64,000 nucleotides of DNA. Source: Streptomyces sp. NBC_00193 (lineage in GTDB: Bacteria; Actinomycetota; Actinomycetes; Streptomycetales; Streptomycetaceae). Below are positions 34,049 through 42,856 of this stretch, one piece after another. Both the position numbers and the translations under genes were made by a program. The stretch spans positions 5,766,001 to 5,830,000 of the forward strand of contig NZ_JAPEMM010000001.1 in the NCBI RefSeq assembly GCF_026342735.1, written 5' to 3'. The stretch's first letter is position 1; each line of letters begins with the position of its first letter. Under the pieces are notes generated by a model. It was not told the DNA's origin, did no database searches, and saw only the letters and a list, made by a program, of their open reading frames with translations.

Positions 34049-36136
34049 TCAGCTGCTGTATACGCCGACTTCGTGCAGGGAGTAACCCCACTGCGTACCG
34101 CGTCCCGCTCCGTGGACGCGCACGTACCGGGCCGGGACCCCGGCGAACCTCGCCGTGTCCACCCCGCCGTCACCTGCGGTCGTGGACCAGGCCGTCGTCC
34201 AGTCCGTTCCGTTCGTGGAGACCTCGATGCGGTACGAACGCCCGTACGCGGCCTCCCAGTCCAGGGTGACCCGCTTGACCAGCTGCTGGGAGCCGAGGTC
34301 GACCTGCAGCCACTGGTCGTCGTTCCACTCGCTCGCCCAGCGGCTGGACCGGTTGCCGTCGAAGGCGAGGCCGGGCGCGAAGCTGACGAAGGGGTTCCAC
34401 CACTCGGACGTGCTCGCGGAGGAGGGCTGGCCCGCGGCGAGGTTCACACCGGCCTTGTGCTGCTCGGAGTTGCCCCAGGTGCGCAGGTAGGACTCGGCGC
34501 CCTTGAACAGGTCGTCCACCACGCCCTGTCCGCCGACGATGCGGATGTCCTCGATCCAGTCGGGCACCAGGCCGTAGTGCGAGGCGCCGTCGGTGTTCAG
34601 GTCCCACGTGCGCTGGCCGGTGGTCTGCTTGTCGATGACCGACCCGCCGTCGGTGCTGCGGAAGGGGTACGTCACCGGGTTCGGGGTGTTCGCCCCGCGC
34701 GGGCCGGGCCAGCCGCCGACGCCGTTCATGTCGGTGCCGTAGCCGTAGCCGACGTTGTACTTATCGCGCAGCGCGTCGGTCCGCTTGGCCTCGGCGCTGA
34801 AGCCCTCGGAGCCGCCCATGTACGCGGCGGCGAAACCGCCGAGCTTGTAGAGCCGCTCCATCCAGCCGAGGTCCATCCAGCTGTGCGAGGAGATCACGCC
34901 CGGGTAGTTCTCGGTCTCCATGATGTCGAAGGCCTGGCCGGCCGCCTTCACGCTCATGTGGTCGAGTTCGAGCATCATCTTGCGTTTCATCATGCCGCGC
35001 ACCGCGTAGTCACCGAGGTCGGTGAGGCCGCGGGTGTTGCACTGGGCACCCGAGGCGTACGAGGGCATGCTCACGCCCGCCGGCAGTTCCTTCTCGGCGG
35101 CGGCCGCCGGGGCCAGGCCGATGGGGTTGTCGTGCTGCGGGCCCGTGCACGCTTCCGTCTTCCAGAAGGTGCCCGTCGACAGGAACTGCCCGACGTTGAT
35201 GGCCGTTCCCAGCGCGCCCTCGTCGAAGCGGACCCCGCACAGGGCGTTGTCGAACTTGTGGCACAGGAACATGCTGCGCACGCCGAGGTTGTACAGCTCG
35301 TCGAGGCCCTTGTCGATGTCCGCCTTGCCGCACTGCGCGACGTCCAGGATCTGCTTGCAGCCGAAGGGTTCGGAGGTCTCGACGCCGAGGACCACGGCCA
35401 GCTTGCCCTGCTTGATCACGTCGCGGGCCTGGGCGGAGTCGGTGACGATGCGGAACCAGCCCTTGCCGGGGCCGCCGTACATCTTGTCGACGTAGGCCTG
35501 CATGTCGTACGTCTTCTTCGCCTCCAGGCGGATGGCGGTCATCTCGTCGCAGCTGCGGTCCTTGAAGAAGTAGACCGAGCAGATCACCCCGTTGGTGACG
35601 AGGTCGTTGACGAGGACGCGCTGGCCACCGCGCCAGGCGCGCTCGATCCAGGCGTAGTAGTTCTGCTGGTGGGTCAGCGAGTCGTGGGCGGGCCAGTCCT
35701 TGAAGGTGGGCCAGCCGTCGGGGTCGTGCTTGCCGTCGCCGCCCTTGGTGATGAAGTCGAAGATCGCGAGGCTGCCGTCGGGGTAGTGCTCCGGACAGTC
35801 CTTGAGCGCGTCGGCGATGCCCGCGTCGGAGAACGGCTTTCCGCAGATCAGCCGGCCGCCGAAGCCCTCGTTGGACATGATGTGGTCGTGCGCGTCGACG
35901 AAGCCGCGGACGTTGCCCTGGGCGTCGGTGCCCTTGAAGGGCTCACCGGTCACGTTGATCTGGGAGTCGGGCGCGGGCCGCGCGGTGGGCTCCCACCAGT
36001 TGTTGTCGGCGGCGGCTCCCGGGACGGGGCCGAGCACCATGGCGAGCAGGCCGAGGAGCAGGGCCAGGACCGCGAACGGCTTGCGCCGTCGGCGGGGGCG
36101 CGGTTCCGGTTGTTGCCTTTGTGGTTCTGGGGTCAT
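34049..36136 (-). CDS. Secreted M19 dipeptidase-like metal-dependent hydrolase with discoidin domain
   Basis: The 695-residue exoprotein has a strongly basic signal peptide (RPRRRRKPFAVLALLLGLLAMVLG). The catalytic part looks like an amidohydrolase of the membrane-dipeptidase (M19) type: GFVDAHDHIM, LELDHMSVKAAGQAFDIM, GVISSHSWMDLGWM and YGYGTDMNGVGG match the metal-ligand blocks in order. The C-terminal 130 residues form an F5/8 type C (discoidin/CBM32) domain (NLAAGQPSSASTSEWWNP, WLQVDLGSQQLVKRVTLDW, RYVRVHGAGRG), which should bind carbohydrate. Starts at ATG 36136 or GTG 36142. The substrate is unknown. Confidence 0.8.
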   Translation of the reverse strand: MTPEPQRQQPEPRPRRRRKPFAVLALLLGLLAMVLGPVPGAAADNNWWEPTARPAPDSQINVTGEPFKGTDAQGNVRGFVDAHDHIMSNEGFGGRLICGKPFSDAGIADALKDCPEHYPDGSLAIFDFITKGGDGKHDPDGWPTFKDWPAHDSLTHQQNYYAWIERAWRGGQRVLVNDLVTNGVICSVYFFKDRSCDEMTAIRLEAKKTYDMQAYVDKMYGGPGKGWFRIVTDSAQARDVIKQGKLAVVLGVETSEPFGCKQILDVAQCGKADIDKGLDELYNLGVRSMFLCHKFDNALCGVRFDEGALGTAINVGQFLSTGTFWKTEACTGPQHDNPIGLAPAAAAEKELPAGVSMPSYASGAQCNTRGLTDLGDYAVRGMMKRKMMLELDHMSVKAAGQAFDIMETENYPGVISSHSWMDLGWMERLYKLGGFAAAYMGGSEGFSAEAKRTDALRDKYNVGYGYGTDMNGVGGWPGPRGANTPNPVTYPFRSTDGGSVIDKQTTGQRTWDLNTDGASHYGLVPDWIEDIRIVGGQGVVDDLFKGAESYLRTWGNSEQHKAGVNLAAGQPSSASTSEWWNPFVSFAPGLAFDGNRSSRWASEWNDDQWLQVDLGSQQLVKRVTLDWEAAYGRSYRIEVSTNGTDWTTAWSTTAGDGGVDTARFAGVPARYVRVHGAGRGTQWGYSLHEVGVYSS

Positions 36137-36332
36137 GGCCACTACTCACGTCCTCGGTCGGCGGAGGGCGCGGTCGAGGACACGGTCCACCGGAGGCGTG
36201 GCCGCCCTGGCACCTGTTTGTCATGTCCCGCGCAAGCTATGGGGACGAGAATCGCTACTGCCGGGTACAGAGTCAAGAGTCCGGGTCACATGACCTGATG
36301 GATCGTCACCCTACTGGCCCGGCGGGCCGCCG

Positions 36333-37154
36333 TCAGCGGGATGCGGAGGAACGCGCGAAGCGCCCGGGGGTGGTCCCGACGACGCGCTTGAAGTGCCGGG
36401 TGAAATGGGACTGGTCGTAGAAGCCCGCCGCGACCGCGACCTCGGCGGCCGGGCGGCCGTCGAGCAGCAGCCGGCGGGCCAGGGAGACCCGGCGCGAGAC
36501 GAGGTACTGGTGCGGGGCGATGCCGAAGGCGCCGCTGAAGGCGCGCACCAGGTGGGCGGGGTGGGCCTGGAGCAGACCGGCCGCCTCCTCCAGGGACAGG
36601 CCGCCGGCCGCCCGCTCGTCGAGGAGCTCGCGCAGGCTCCGCGCGATGCCGGTGCCCATGCCGGGGGGCGATGCGTCCAGGGCGCCCGGGAGTTCGAGGC
36701 GGGGGCGCAGCAGGGTGCGCAGCCGTTCGCCGATCAGGGCCAGCCGGCTCTCCGCCTCGAACTCGTCACCGGGGGCGGCCAGGACCCGGTGGAGCTGTCC
36801 GACGCGGCGGCGCAGCACGGGGTCGGCGAGGTCGGGTCCGTCCACGGCTGCGCCGATGAAGCGCTCGTCCAGCAGGCTCGTGTCGAGGTAGACGACGCGC
36901 TTGCGGAACCCGTGCGGCGTCGCGGCGGAGCCGTTGTGCGGGACCTGGGGCGGGAGCAGGCTCACGGTGTCGCCCGGGGTGCCGCGGGAGTGGCGGTCGA
37001 GGTCGTAGCGGACGGCGCCGTCGTCGACGATCAGCAGGGTCCACGCTTCGTGGACGTGCATGGGGTAGGCGTGCGCGGTGAAGCGGGCGTGGAAGACCTC
37101 GACGACACCCGCGACCCGCGGACGCCAAGCCGAGACCTCCTGCTGGGGCTGCAC
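36333..37154 (-). CDS. AraC-family transcriptional regulator
   Basis: From GTG 37154 the protein has 273 residues: an N-terminal cupin-like sensor domain (FHARFTAHAYPMHVHEAWTLL, SLLPPQVPHNG) and a C-terminal double helix-turn-helix (LSLEEAAGLLQAHPAHLVRAF, then AEVAVAAGFYDQSHFTRHFKR). It is divergent from the DUF2000 gene with only 49 bases between the start codons, so both promoters overlap and the regulator very likely controls that gene. A TTG at 37169 is an alternative start; neither has a good ribosome site. Confidence 0.85.
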   Translation of the reverse strand: MQPQQEVSAWRPRVAGVVEVFHARFTAHAYPMHVHEAWTLLIVDDGAVRYDLDRHSRGTPGDTVSLLPPQVPHNGSAATPHGFRKRVVYLDTSLLDERFIGAAVDGPDLADPVLRRRVGQLHRVLAAPGDEFEAESRLALIGERLRTLLRPRLELPGALDASPPGMGTGIARSLRELLDERAAGGLSLEEAAGLLQAHPAHLVRAFSGAFGIAPHQYLVSRRVSLARRLLLDGRPAAEVAVAAGFYDQSHFTRHFKRVVGTTPGRFARSSASR

Positions 37155-37203
37155 GCAAAGAACGTACAAGACCGTCCGCGGGGGTGCCCGGCAGTCTCGG
37201 GGC

Positions 37204-37716
37204 ATGAGCGACGAGATGAAGAGCGAGAACGCTACGGACGTGGGCGCGGACGCGGGTGCGGGCGTGGAGGCGGACGCGGGCGTGGAGGCCGGTACGGACG
37301 GGCCCGTGCGGTTCGACACCAAGATCGCGGTGCTGCTGCGCGACGACCTGGAGACCTGGCAGCGGCTGAACGTCACGGCGTTCCTCGTCAGTGGGCTCGG
37401 TACGACGGTCCCCGAGGTGGTCGGCGAACCGTACGAGGACGCCGACGGGACCCCCTACCTGCCCATGTTCCGCCAGCCCGTACTGGTCTTCGAGGGCGGC
37501 AAGGAAACGGTGACGGCGGCGCACGAGCGGGCGGTGCGGCGCGGGCTGCGGACGGCGGTGTTCACCTCGGACCTGTTCGGCACGGGCCACGACCGGGCCA
37601 ACCGGGCGGCCGTGGCGGCGGTGGGCAGGGATCACCTCGACCTCGTCGGGATCGCCGTCCACGGGGCGCGCAACTCCGTGGACAAGGTGCTCAAGGGGGC
37701 CCGCATGCACCGGTGA
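37204..37716 (+). CDS. DUF2000 family protein
   Basis: The 170-residue protein has a DUF2000 domain (KIAVLLRDDLETWQRLNVTAFL... LVGIAVHGARNSVDKVLKGARMHR), which has a peptidyl-tRNA-hydrolase-like fold and unknown function. The first 33 residues are low in complexity (GADAGAGVEADAGVEAG), encoded by a degenerate GGCGGACGCGGGYGTGGA repeat; family members usually lack it, so the true start may be internal or the repeat has grown here. It is paired with the divergent AraC regulator. Confidence 0.8.
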   Translation: MSDEMKSENATDVGADAGAGVEADAGVEAGTDGPVRFDTKIAVLLRDDLETWQRLNVTAFLVSGLGTTVPEVVGEPYEDADGTPYLPMFRQPVLVFEGGKETVTAAHERAVRRGLRTAVFTSDLFGTGHDRANRAAVAAVGRDHLDLVGIAVHGARNSVDKVLKGARMHR

Positions 37717-37864
37717 GTGCCGTGAGGCGAACCGCAGGCGGGATCCTGTTTCGGCCACCGGGTGGCAGGGGTGGGGTTGTCGGGGAGGAGCCCGGAGGGG
37801 GTTCTCGGGGCCCGGCGCGGGCCCCCGACCGGGCAGTGCGGCGCCCTCCGCCCCCGGATCCCGA

Positions 37865-37877
37865 GCCCCTTCGGGGC
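37865..37877 (+). terminator. Short terminator hairpin after DUF2000 gene
   Basis: A 5-bp GCCCC/GGGGC stem with loop TTC is followed by GTTCTTG, a short T-rich tail. It lies 149 bases after the stop codon. Confidence 0.45.
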
Positions 37878-37972
37878 GTTCTTGTGAAGGTCGCCCGGTG
37901 CTCGATGGGGACTCGATCCCCGCCGCCCCAAGGGAAACCCGCCACGTCATCCGAAACACGCCTCCGCCGCCC

Positions 37973-38005
37973 GTTCACGTGTTCTCCGTTTCTGCTTCAC
38001 CGATC
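37973..38005 (+). promoter_or_regulatory. Weak PHO-box-like direct repeats
   Basis: GTTCACGTGTT, CTCCGTTTCTG and CTTCACCGATC are consecutive 11-base units; the first and third resemble the GTTCACC unit of Streptomyces PhoP boxes while the middle one is degenerate. They lie about 105 bases before the first gene of the Pst-type operon. The match is poor and the call rests mainly on spacing and context. Confidence 0.25.
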
Positions 38006-38109
38006 CGTGTGCCCCAGAGTCCTACGCCCCGTGGATTGTCATGCCCGCGGCCATGGGTGGGTGGCTGTTTTCCGGCCACGCACGGCTTGTGGGGAAGGGG
38101 GGTGGTCCG

Positions 38110-38649
38110 GTGTCGCAGCCACGTTTTCTGTTCGTGTCCTGGGTGGATGTGGAGAGACGTCAGGCGCCTGCGCCGATGGCGAGGGGACCGCACGGAGTGC
38201 GGGGGGACGGCGGCCACGGCAGCCATGGGGGCGGGCCCGACGGCGTGAGCTGGCGCCTGGTCGGCTCCAACAATCACGAACTCGGCCGCAGCCCTTCCGT
38301 GTTCCGCGCCCTCGGCGCCTGCTGTACGGCCGTCGAACGGCTCCGGGAGCGGATCGGCGAGGCCGTCCCGGTCGTGGCGATGTCCACCGCTGCGGCCGGC
38401 GTCCTGTCCGGTTCCGGTGTCGGCGCCTGGACCTGGCAGCTCGCCCTCGACGAGCAGTGCGTGGCCGTGGCCGTACGCACCTTCCGCCGCCAGCGCGAAT
38501 GCCGCCACAGCCTCCAGCTGTTCCTGTCCGCCGTCGCCGAGGCGCAGGTGGCCACCGGCGTCACCCACACCCGGCGGCTGCGCGGTCTGCGGCTGCCCGG
38601 TGCCGGGGACGTCCCGGGGCTGGCCCTGCGCGGGGGAGGCCTGCGGTGA
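38110..38649 (+). CDS. Unknown protein leading the Pst-type operon, DUF1508-like
   Basis: The 179-residue soluble protein starts at GTG with AAGGGGGGTGG upstream. Two similar halves can be seen: VSWRLVGSNNHELGRSPSVFRALGACCTAVERLRE and WTWQLALDEQCVAVAVRTFRRQRECRHSLQLFLSAV. Each has a strand pair, a polar turn and a Cys-containing helix, which recalls the YegP/DUF1508 fold, but this is my reading and not a database hit. There is no signal peptide or membrane segment. Its stop overlaps the pstC start (GTGA), so it belongs to the operon and may be a regulator or adaptor. Confidence 0.65.
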   Translation: MSQPRFLFVSWVDVERRQAPAPMARGPHGVRGDGGHGSHGGGPDGVSWRLVGSNNHELGRSPSVFRALGACCTAVERLRERIGEAVPVVAMSTAAAGVLSGSGVGAWTWQLALDEQCVAVAVRTFRRQRECRHSLQLFLSAVAEAQVATGVTHTRRLRGLRLPGAGDVPGLALRGGGLR

Positions 38650-39668
38650 CCGCGACCACGGTGATCCCCCCGGCCGCCCCCGACGACGAGCACGTCACCC
38701 CGCGGGCCCTCGCCAAGAGCGGCGATCCGGCCGACCGGATCTTCCGGGGCTCGGCCCGCGCCGCCGGCGCCGCCGTCCTGCTCGTCATGACTTTGGTCGG
38801 CGTCTTCCTCGGAGGCCGCGCCCTGACGGCCCTGGACGATGCCGGATGGGCCTTCCTCACCACCTCCGCCTGGGAGCCCGACTCCCACAACTTCGGTGTG
38901 GCGGCGGTCCTGATCGGCACCCTGCTCATCGGCGGCGTCGCGATCCTCTTCGCGCTGCCGCTGGCGATGGGCACCGCCCTGTACATCACCGAGTACGCGC
39001 CGCGCCGCATCAAGCAGACCCTGATCAGCCTCGTCGACCTGATGGCCGCGGTGCCCAGCGTGGTCTACGGCCTGTGGGGGCTGTTCCTCTTCCAGCCGCA
39101 CGTGGTCGGCCTGTCCCGCTGGCTCACCACGTACCTGGGCTGGTTCCCGCCCTTCGCGGTCGACGGGGACGACCCGCGCGACCCGCTCAGCCCGAACACC
39201 TTCTACACCTCCTCCACCTTCATCGCGGGCATGGTCGTCGCGCTGATGGTGACGCCGATCGCCTGTTCGGTGATGCGCGAGGCCTTCGCCCAGGCGCCGC
39301 CCGGCGAGCGCGAGGGAGCCTTCGCGCTCGGCGCCACACCGTGGGGCGTCATCCGCTCCGTCGTCCTGCCCTTCGGCAGGGGCGGGATCATCGGCGGCAC
39401 CATGCTCGGGCTCGGCCGCGCGCTGGGAGAGACGATCGCCGTCTACCTGATCATCTCGCCTGTCTTCGTGATCCAGCCGCACATCCTCCAGAACGGCGCC
39501 ATCTCCGTGTCCGCCCTGATCGCCCTGCGCTACGGCTCGGCCAGCCCCCTCGGGATATCCGCCCTGATGGCGGCCGGCCTCACCCTCTTCCTGATGACCC
39601 TGGTGGTCAACTTCATCGCCTCCTCGGTCGTGGCCCGCAGCCGCTCCGGAGCGGGGGCCGACGCATGA
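38646..39668 (+). CDS. pstC: Phosphate-type ABC transporter permease PstC
   Basis: The 340-residue permease has six membrane helices, the first at AAGAAVLLVMTLVGVFLGG. Typical PstC blocks are MGTALYITEYAPRRIKQTL, LVDLMAAVPSVVYGLWGLF, the coupling loop REGAFALGATPWGVIRSVVLP and GLGRALGETIAVYL. The start overlaps the stop of the preceding gene and the stop overlaps pstA (ATGA). A canonical Pst operon would have pstS first; here a 179-residue protein takes that place and PstS-like genes come after pstA. Confidence 0.92.
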   Translation: MTATTVIPPAAPDDEHVTPRALAKSGDPADRIFRGSARAAGAAVLLVMTLVGVFLGGRALTALDDAGWAFLTTSAWEPDSHNFGVAAVLIGTLLIGGVAILFALPLAMGTALYITEYAPRRIKQTLISLVDLMAAVPSVVYGLWGLFLFQPHVVGLSRWLTTYLGWFPPFAVDGDDPRDPLSPNTFYTSSTFIAGMVVALMVTPIACSVMREAFAQAPPGEREGAFALGATPWGVIRSVVLPFGRGGIIGGTMLGLGRALGETIAVYLIISPVFVIQPHILQNGAISVSALIALRYGSASPLGISALMAAGLTLFLMTLVVNFIASSVVARSRSGAGADA

Positions 39669-40999
39669 CCGCCCTCACGCACCGGCCGCACGGCCCGGGC
39701 GCCGCCGACGCTCCGGGAGCTCCGGGTACCCCAGGTGCTCCGGGCGCTCCCACCGCCGCCACCGTCCGCCCGCCCGTGCTGCTCGACGGAGCCGGGGTCC
39801 CGCCCGAGCAGCGGCGCAACACCGCGACCCTGCACCTGCGCGACGTCCTCGCCATGGTGGGCGCGGCCGCCTCCGCGCTCGCGGTGACCGCCCTGCTGTT
39901 CGGCCGGCTCCTGCCCTTCAACGCGCCCCTCGGCTTCGCGGTCGTCCTCTACCTGTCCTTCATGGCGCTCTACGCCGTCCTCGTGTCCCTCGACGAATCC
40001 GCCGCCACCGTGCGGGCGCGCCTCGCGCAGGCCCTGGTGCACAGCATCGCCGCCCTGCTCATGACGGCCCTGGTGCTCGTCGTCGGCTACGTGCTCATGC
40101 GCGGCTGGGACGCCCTGGCCCACCTCAACTTCTTCACCGAGGACATGGCCGCGACCGGTCCGCTGGAGCCGCTGAGCCAGGGCGGGGCGCTGCACGCCAT
40201 CGTCGGCACCCTGGAGCAGATCGGCATCGCACTGGCGGTCTCGGTGCCGCTGGGGCTGGCCTGCGCGGTGTTCCTCAACGAAGTCCCGGGCCGCTACGCG
40301 CGGTTCGTCCGCACCATCGTCGAAGCCATGACGGCGCTGCCCTCCATCGTGGCCGGGCTGTTCGTCTACGCGACCTGGATCCTGCTGCTCCACTTCGACA
40401 AGTCCGGCTTCGCCGCCGCCCTCGCGCTGTCCGTGATGATGCTGCCGATCGTCATCAGGGCCTCCGACGTGGTGATCCGGCTGGTGCCGGGCTCACTGAA
40501 GGAGGCCTCCTACGCCCTGGGCGCCGGCCAGTGGCGCACCGTGTGGACCGTGGTCCTGCCCACGTCCCGCTCCGGACTGACCACCGCCGTCATCCTGGGC
40601 ACCGCCCGCGGCATCGGGGAGACCTCCCCGGTGCTGCTCACCTCCGGCATTGCGGGCGGGCTCAACGCCAATCCCTTCGACGGCCCGCAACTCTCGCTGC
40701 CGCTCGCGGTGTTCAGCCTGGTCCAGTCCCCGGAGAAGTCCATGATCGCCCGGGGGTTCGGCTGCGCCGCCCTGCTCATGGCGCTGGTGCTGCTGCTCTT
40801 CGTGCTCGCCCGCGTCATCGGCGGCAAGGCACCGGGCCAGCTCGGCCGCGGCGCGCAGCACCGCCGGGTCCTGGCGTCCGCCCGTGACGTGGAGCGGATG
40901 CGGGCCCGGGCCGCCGAGCGGGACCTCGCCCTGGCCGAAGAAGAGGCCGGGGGGCCGGAGCCACAGGGGTGGCAGGCGCTTCCTCCGCCCCGGGCGTAG
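39665..40999 (+). CDS. pstA: Phosphate-type ABC transporter permease PstA
   Basis: The 444-residue protein is much longer than a usual PstA (about 290-300). The N-terminus has a collagen-like Gly-Ala-Pro run (GAPGTPGAPGAP) and two or three extra membrane helices before the PstA core; the core is recognised by NEVPGRYARFVRTIVEAMTA, LPSIVAGLFVYATWIL, the coupling loop EASYALGAGQWRTVWTVVLP and GIGETSPVLLTSG. The C-terminus ends in a charged helix rich in Arg, Glu and Ala. It forms the channel with PstC. The next gene starts 69 bases later. Confidence 0.9.
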   Translation: MTALTHRPHGPGAADAPGAPGTPGAPGAPTAATVRPPVLLDGAGVPPEQRRNTATLHLRDVLAMVGAAASALAVTALLFGRLLPFNAPLGFAVVLYLSFMALYAVLVSLDESAATVRARLAQALVHSIAALLMTALVLVVGYVLMRGWDALAHLNFFTEDMAATGPLEPLSQGGALHAIVGTLEQIGIALAVSVPLGLACAVFLNEVPGRYARFVRTIVEAMTALPSIVAGLFVYATWILLLHFDKSGFAAALALSVMMLPIVIRASDVVIRLVPGSLKEASYALGAGQWRTVWTVVLPTSRSGLTTAVILGTARGIGETSPVLLTSGIAGGLNANPFDGPQLSLPLAVFSLVQSPEKSMIARGFGCAALLMALVLLLFVLARVIGGKAPGQLGRGAQHRRVLASARDVERMRARAAERDLALAEEEAGGPEPQGWQALPPPRA

Positions 41000-41068
41000 C
41001 CCGCCCCGCTCTTCGCGGCCCGCGCCGCGTCCATTCGTACGATCTGTGACCGATCAGGAGAGTTACCC

Positions 41069-42856
41069 ATGCCCGGACGACCCCCGGCATACCCGGTGCG
41101 TGCCCCCTCGGGCGCGCGCGCACCCGCCCGGCGCGGACGGCTCCTCGTCCGCGGACTCGCGCTGGTCCTGGCGGCGCTGGCCGCCGTCCTGCCCGGCGCG
41201 GCGCCTGCCGCCGCCGAGAGCTACGTGCCGGTCTCCGGCGCGGGTTCCACCTGGAGCCAGAACGCCCTGGACCAGTGGCGGGCCAACGTCAAGCAGTACG
41301 GCATGACGGTCAACTACAGCGGCACCGGATCGTCCGACGGCCGCAACCAGTTCCGCAACGGAACCGTCGACTACGCGGTCTCCGAGATCCCCTACGGGAT
41401 CAAGGACTCGGGGGTCGTGGACCCGCCGCCCGCACGGAAGTTCGCGTACATGCCGATCGTCGCGGGCGGCACGGCCTTCATGTACAACCTCAAGATCGGC
41501 AACCGCCGGGTCACCAACCTCCGCCTCTCCGGCGAGAACGTGGCCAAGATCTTCACCGGTGTGATCACCACCTGGAACGACCCGGCGATCAAGGCCGACA
41601 ACCCGGGCCTCGCCGCGGCCCTCCCCGCCCGCAAGATCGTCCCCGTCGTCCGTTCCGACGGCTCGGGCACGACGGCCCAGCTGACCAAGTGGATGAGCAC
41701 GCAGCACGGAGCGCTGTGGGACGCCTACTGCGGCAAGGCGGGCCGCTCCACCCCCTGCGGCCAGACCTCCAACTTCCCCACCGCCGCGGGCCGCGGGTTC
41801 GTCGGCCAGTCCGGCTCCAACGGCGTCTCCGGCTACGTGGCCCAAGAGGGCAACGTCGGCACCATCACGTACGTGGAGTACTCCTACGCGGTCTCCACGA
41901 CGGGCTTCCCCGTCGTCAAGGTCCTCAACAGCTCGGGCTACTACACCGAGCCCACCGCCCAGAACGTCGCCGTGTCGCTCGGCAAGGCACAGATCGACCC
42001 CGTCGACCTCACGCAGAAGCTGGAGGGCGTCTACACGGGGGCCGACGAGCGGACCTACCCGCTCTCCAGCTACAGCTACATGATCATCCCGACGGCGCAG
42101 GAGTCGAACTTCAACCCGCAGAAGGGCAAGGCGCTCGGCGCCTTCGCCTACTACTTCCTCTGCGAGGGACAGCGCTCCGTCGACCGGCTCGGCTACTCGC
42201 CGCTCCCCATCAACCTCGTCCAGGCGGGGCTGGAGCAGGTGCGCCGCATCCCCGGCGTGGCCGTGGCCAACATCGACATCAAGAACTGCCGCAACCCCAC
42301 CTTCTCGCCCGACGGCAGGAACATCCTGGCCGAGACCGCCCCGAAGCCCGCCGCCTGCGACAAGCAGGGCCCCACCCAGTGCGAGACCGGCACCGGCGGC
42401 AACAAGACCCCGACCCAGAACGGTGGTTCGGGCGGCGGCGGGGCGGCTTCCGGCGGCGCGGCTGCCTCCGGCGGTGGTACGGGCGGCACGGGCGGCGCCA
42501 CGGGTGGCACGGGCTCCGGCGGAGCCACGGGAGGTTCCGGGGGCGCGGCCGCCTCGGGCGGTACGGGCGGAGCCGACGGCGGGAGCGGCGCCGCAGCCGC
42601 CACCGGCGGTACGGGCGACGGCCCGGGCAGTGGCGGCGCGGACGGCGGGGGAGTGGACCCGGTGACCGGACAGCCCCTCGCGGCGGGCGCGGCCGACCTG
42701 TTCGGGATCCCGGTCACCACCTCCACCGGCATCGGCGGAACCCTGCAGACCGTCCTGATGGTGCTCGGCGCACTGATCCTGCTGGCCGTCACGGTCGCCC
42801 CGCCGCTGCTCACCCGGCGCCTGACGCGGCGCGGGCGCACGGGGGGAGGGTCCTGA
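41069..42856 (+). CDS. PstS-like binding protein with membrane anchor
   Basis: The 595-residue protein has a signal peptide (ALVLAALAAVLPGAAPAAAES), a PstS-type ligand-binding domain (about 50-430) with VPVSGAGSTWSQNALDQW, YSGTGSSDGRNQF and the phosphate-site motif RSDGSGTTAQLTKWM, a Gly/Ala/Thr-rich linker of about 90 residues (bases 42421-42660), and one C-terminal helix (TVLMVLGALILLAVTVAPPLL) with a basic tail. Free lipoprotein PstS normally ends after the binding domain; this one is tethered by the C-terminus. AGGAGA precedes the start. Stop and next start share one base (TGATG). Confidence 0.88.
   Translation: MPGRPPAYPVRAPSGARAPARRGRLLVRGLALVLAALAAVLPGAAPAAAESYVPVSGAGSTWSQNALDQWRANVKQYGMTVNYSGTGSSDGRNQFRNGTVDYAVSEIPYGIKDSGVVDPPPARKFAYMPIVAGGTAFMYNLKIGNRRVTNLRLSGENVAKIFTGVITTWNDPAIKADNPGLAAALPARKIVPVVRSDGSGTTAQLTKWMSTQHGALWDAYCGKAGRSTPCGQTSNFPTAAGRGFVGQSGSNGVSGYVAQEGNVGTITYVEYSYAVSTTGFPVVKVLNSSGYYTEPTAQNVAVSLGKAQIDPVDLTQKLEGVYTGADERTYPLSSYSYMIIPTAQESNFNPQKGKALGAFAYYFLCEGQRSVDRLGYSPLPINLVQAGLEQVRRIPGVAVANIDIKNCRNPTFSPDGRNILAETAPKPAACDKQGPTQCETGTGGNKTPTQNGGSGGGGAASGGAAASGGGTGGTGGATGGTGSGGATGGSGGAAASGGTGGADGGSGAAAATGGTGDGPGSGGADGGGVDPVTGQPLAAGAADLFGIPVTTSTGIGGTLQTVLMVLGALILLAVTVAPPLLTRRLTRRGRTGGGS

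Larger units (their letters stand above)
37717..38109. other. 393-base intergenic region before the Pst-type operon
   Basis: No coding frame is credible. The left half is very GC-rich and contains a GCCCC-TTC-GGGGC hairpin followed by GTTCTT (37865-37877 plus tail), a likely terminator for the DUF2000 gene. The right half has lower GC, as expected of a promoter region, and includes a weak PHO-box-like stretch at 37973-38005. AAGGGGGGTGG directly precedes GTG 38110. Confidence 0.6.

Noticed and set aside
37900..37945. tRNA-like 3' half (GGGGACTCGATCCCC followed by GCCGCCCCA)
   Set aside because: The loop is not a T-loop (no TTCRA at the right place) and no matching acceptor strand, D-arm or anticodon arm lies within 100 bases on either strand.
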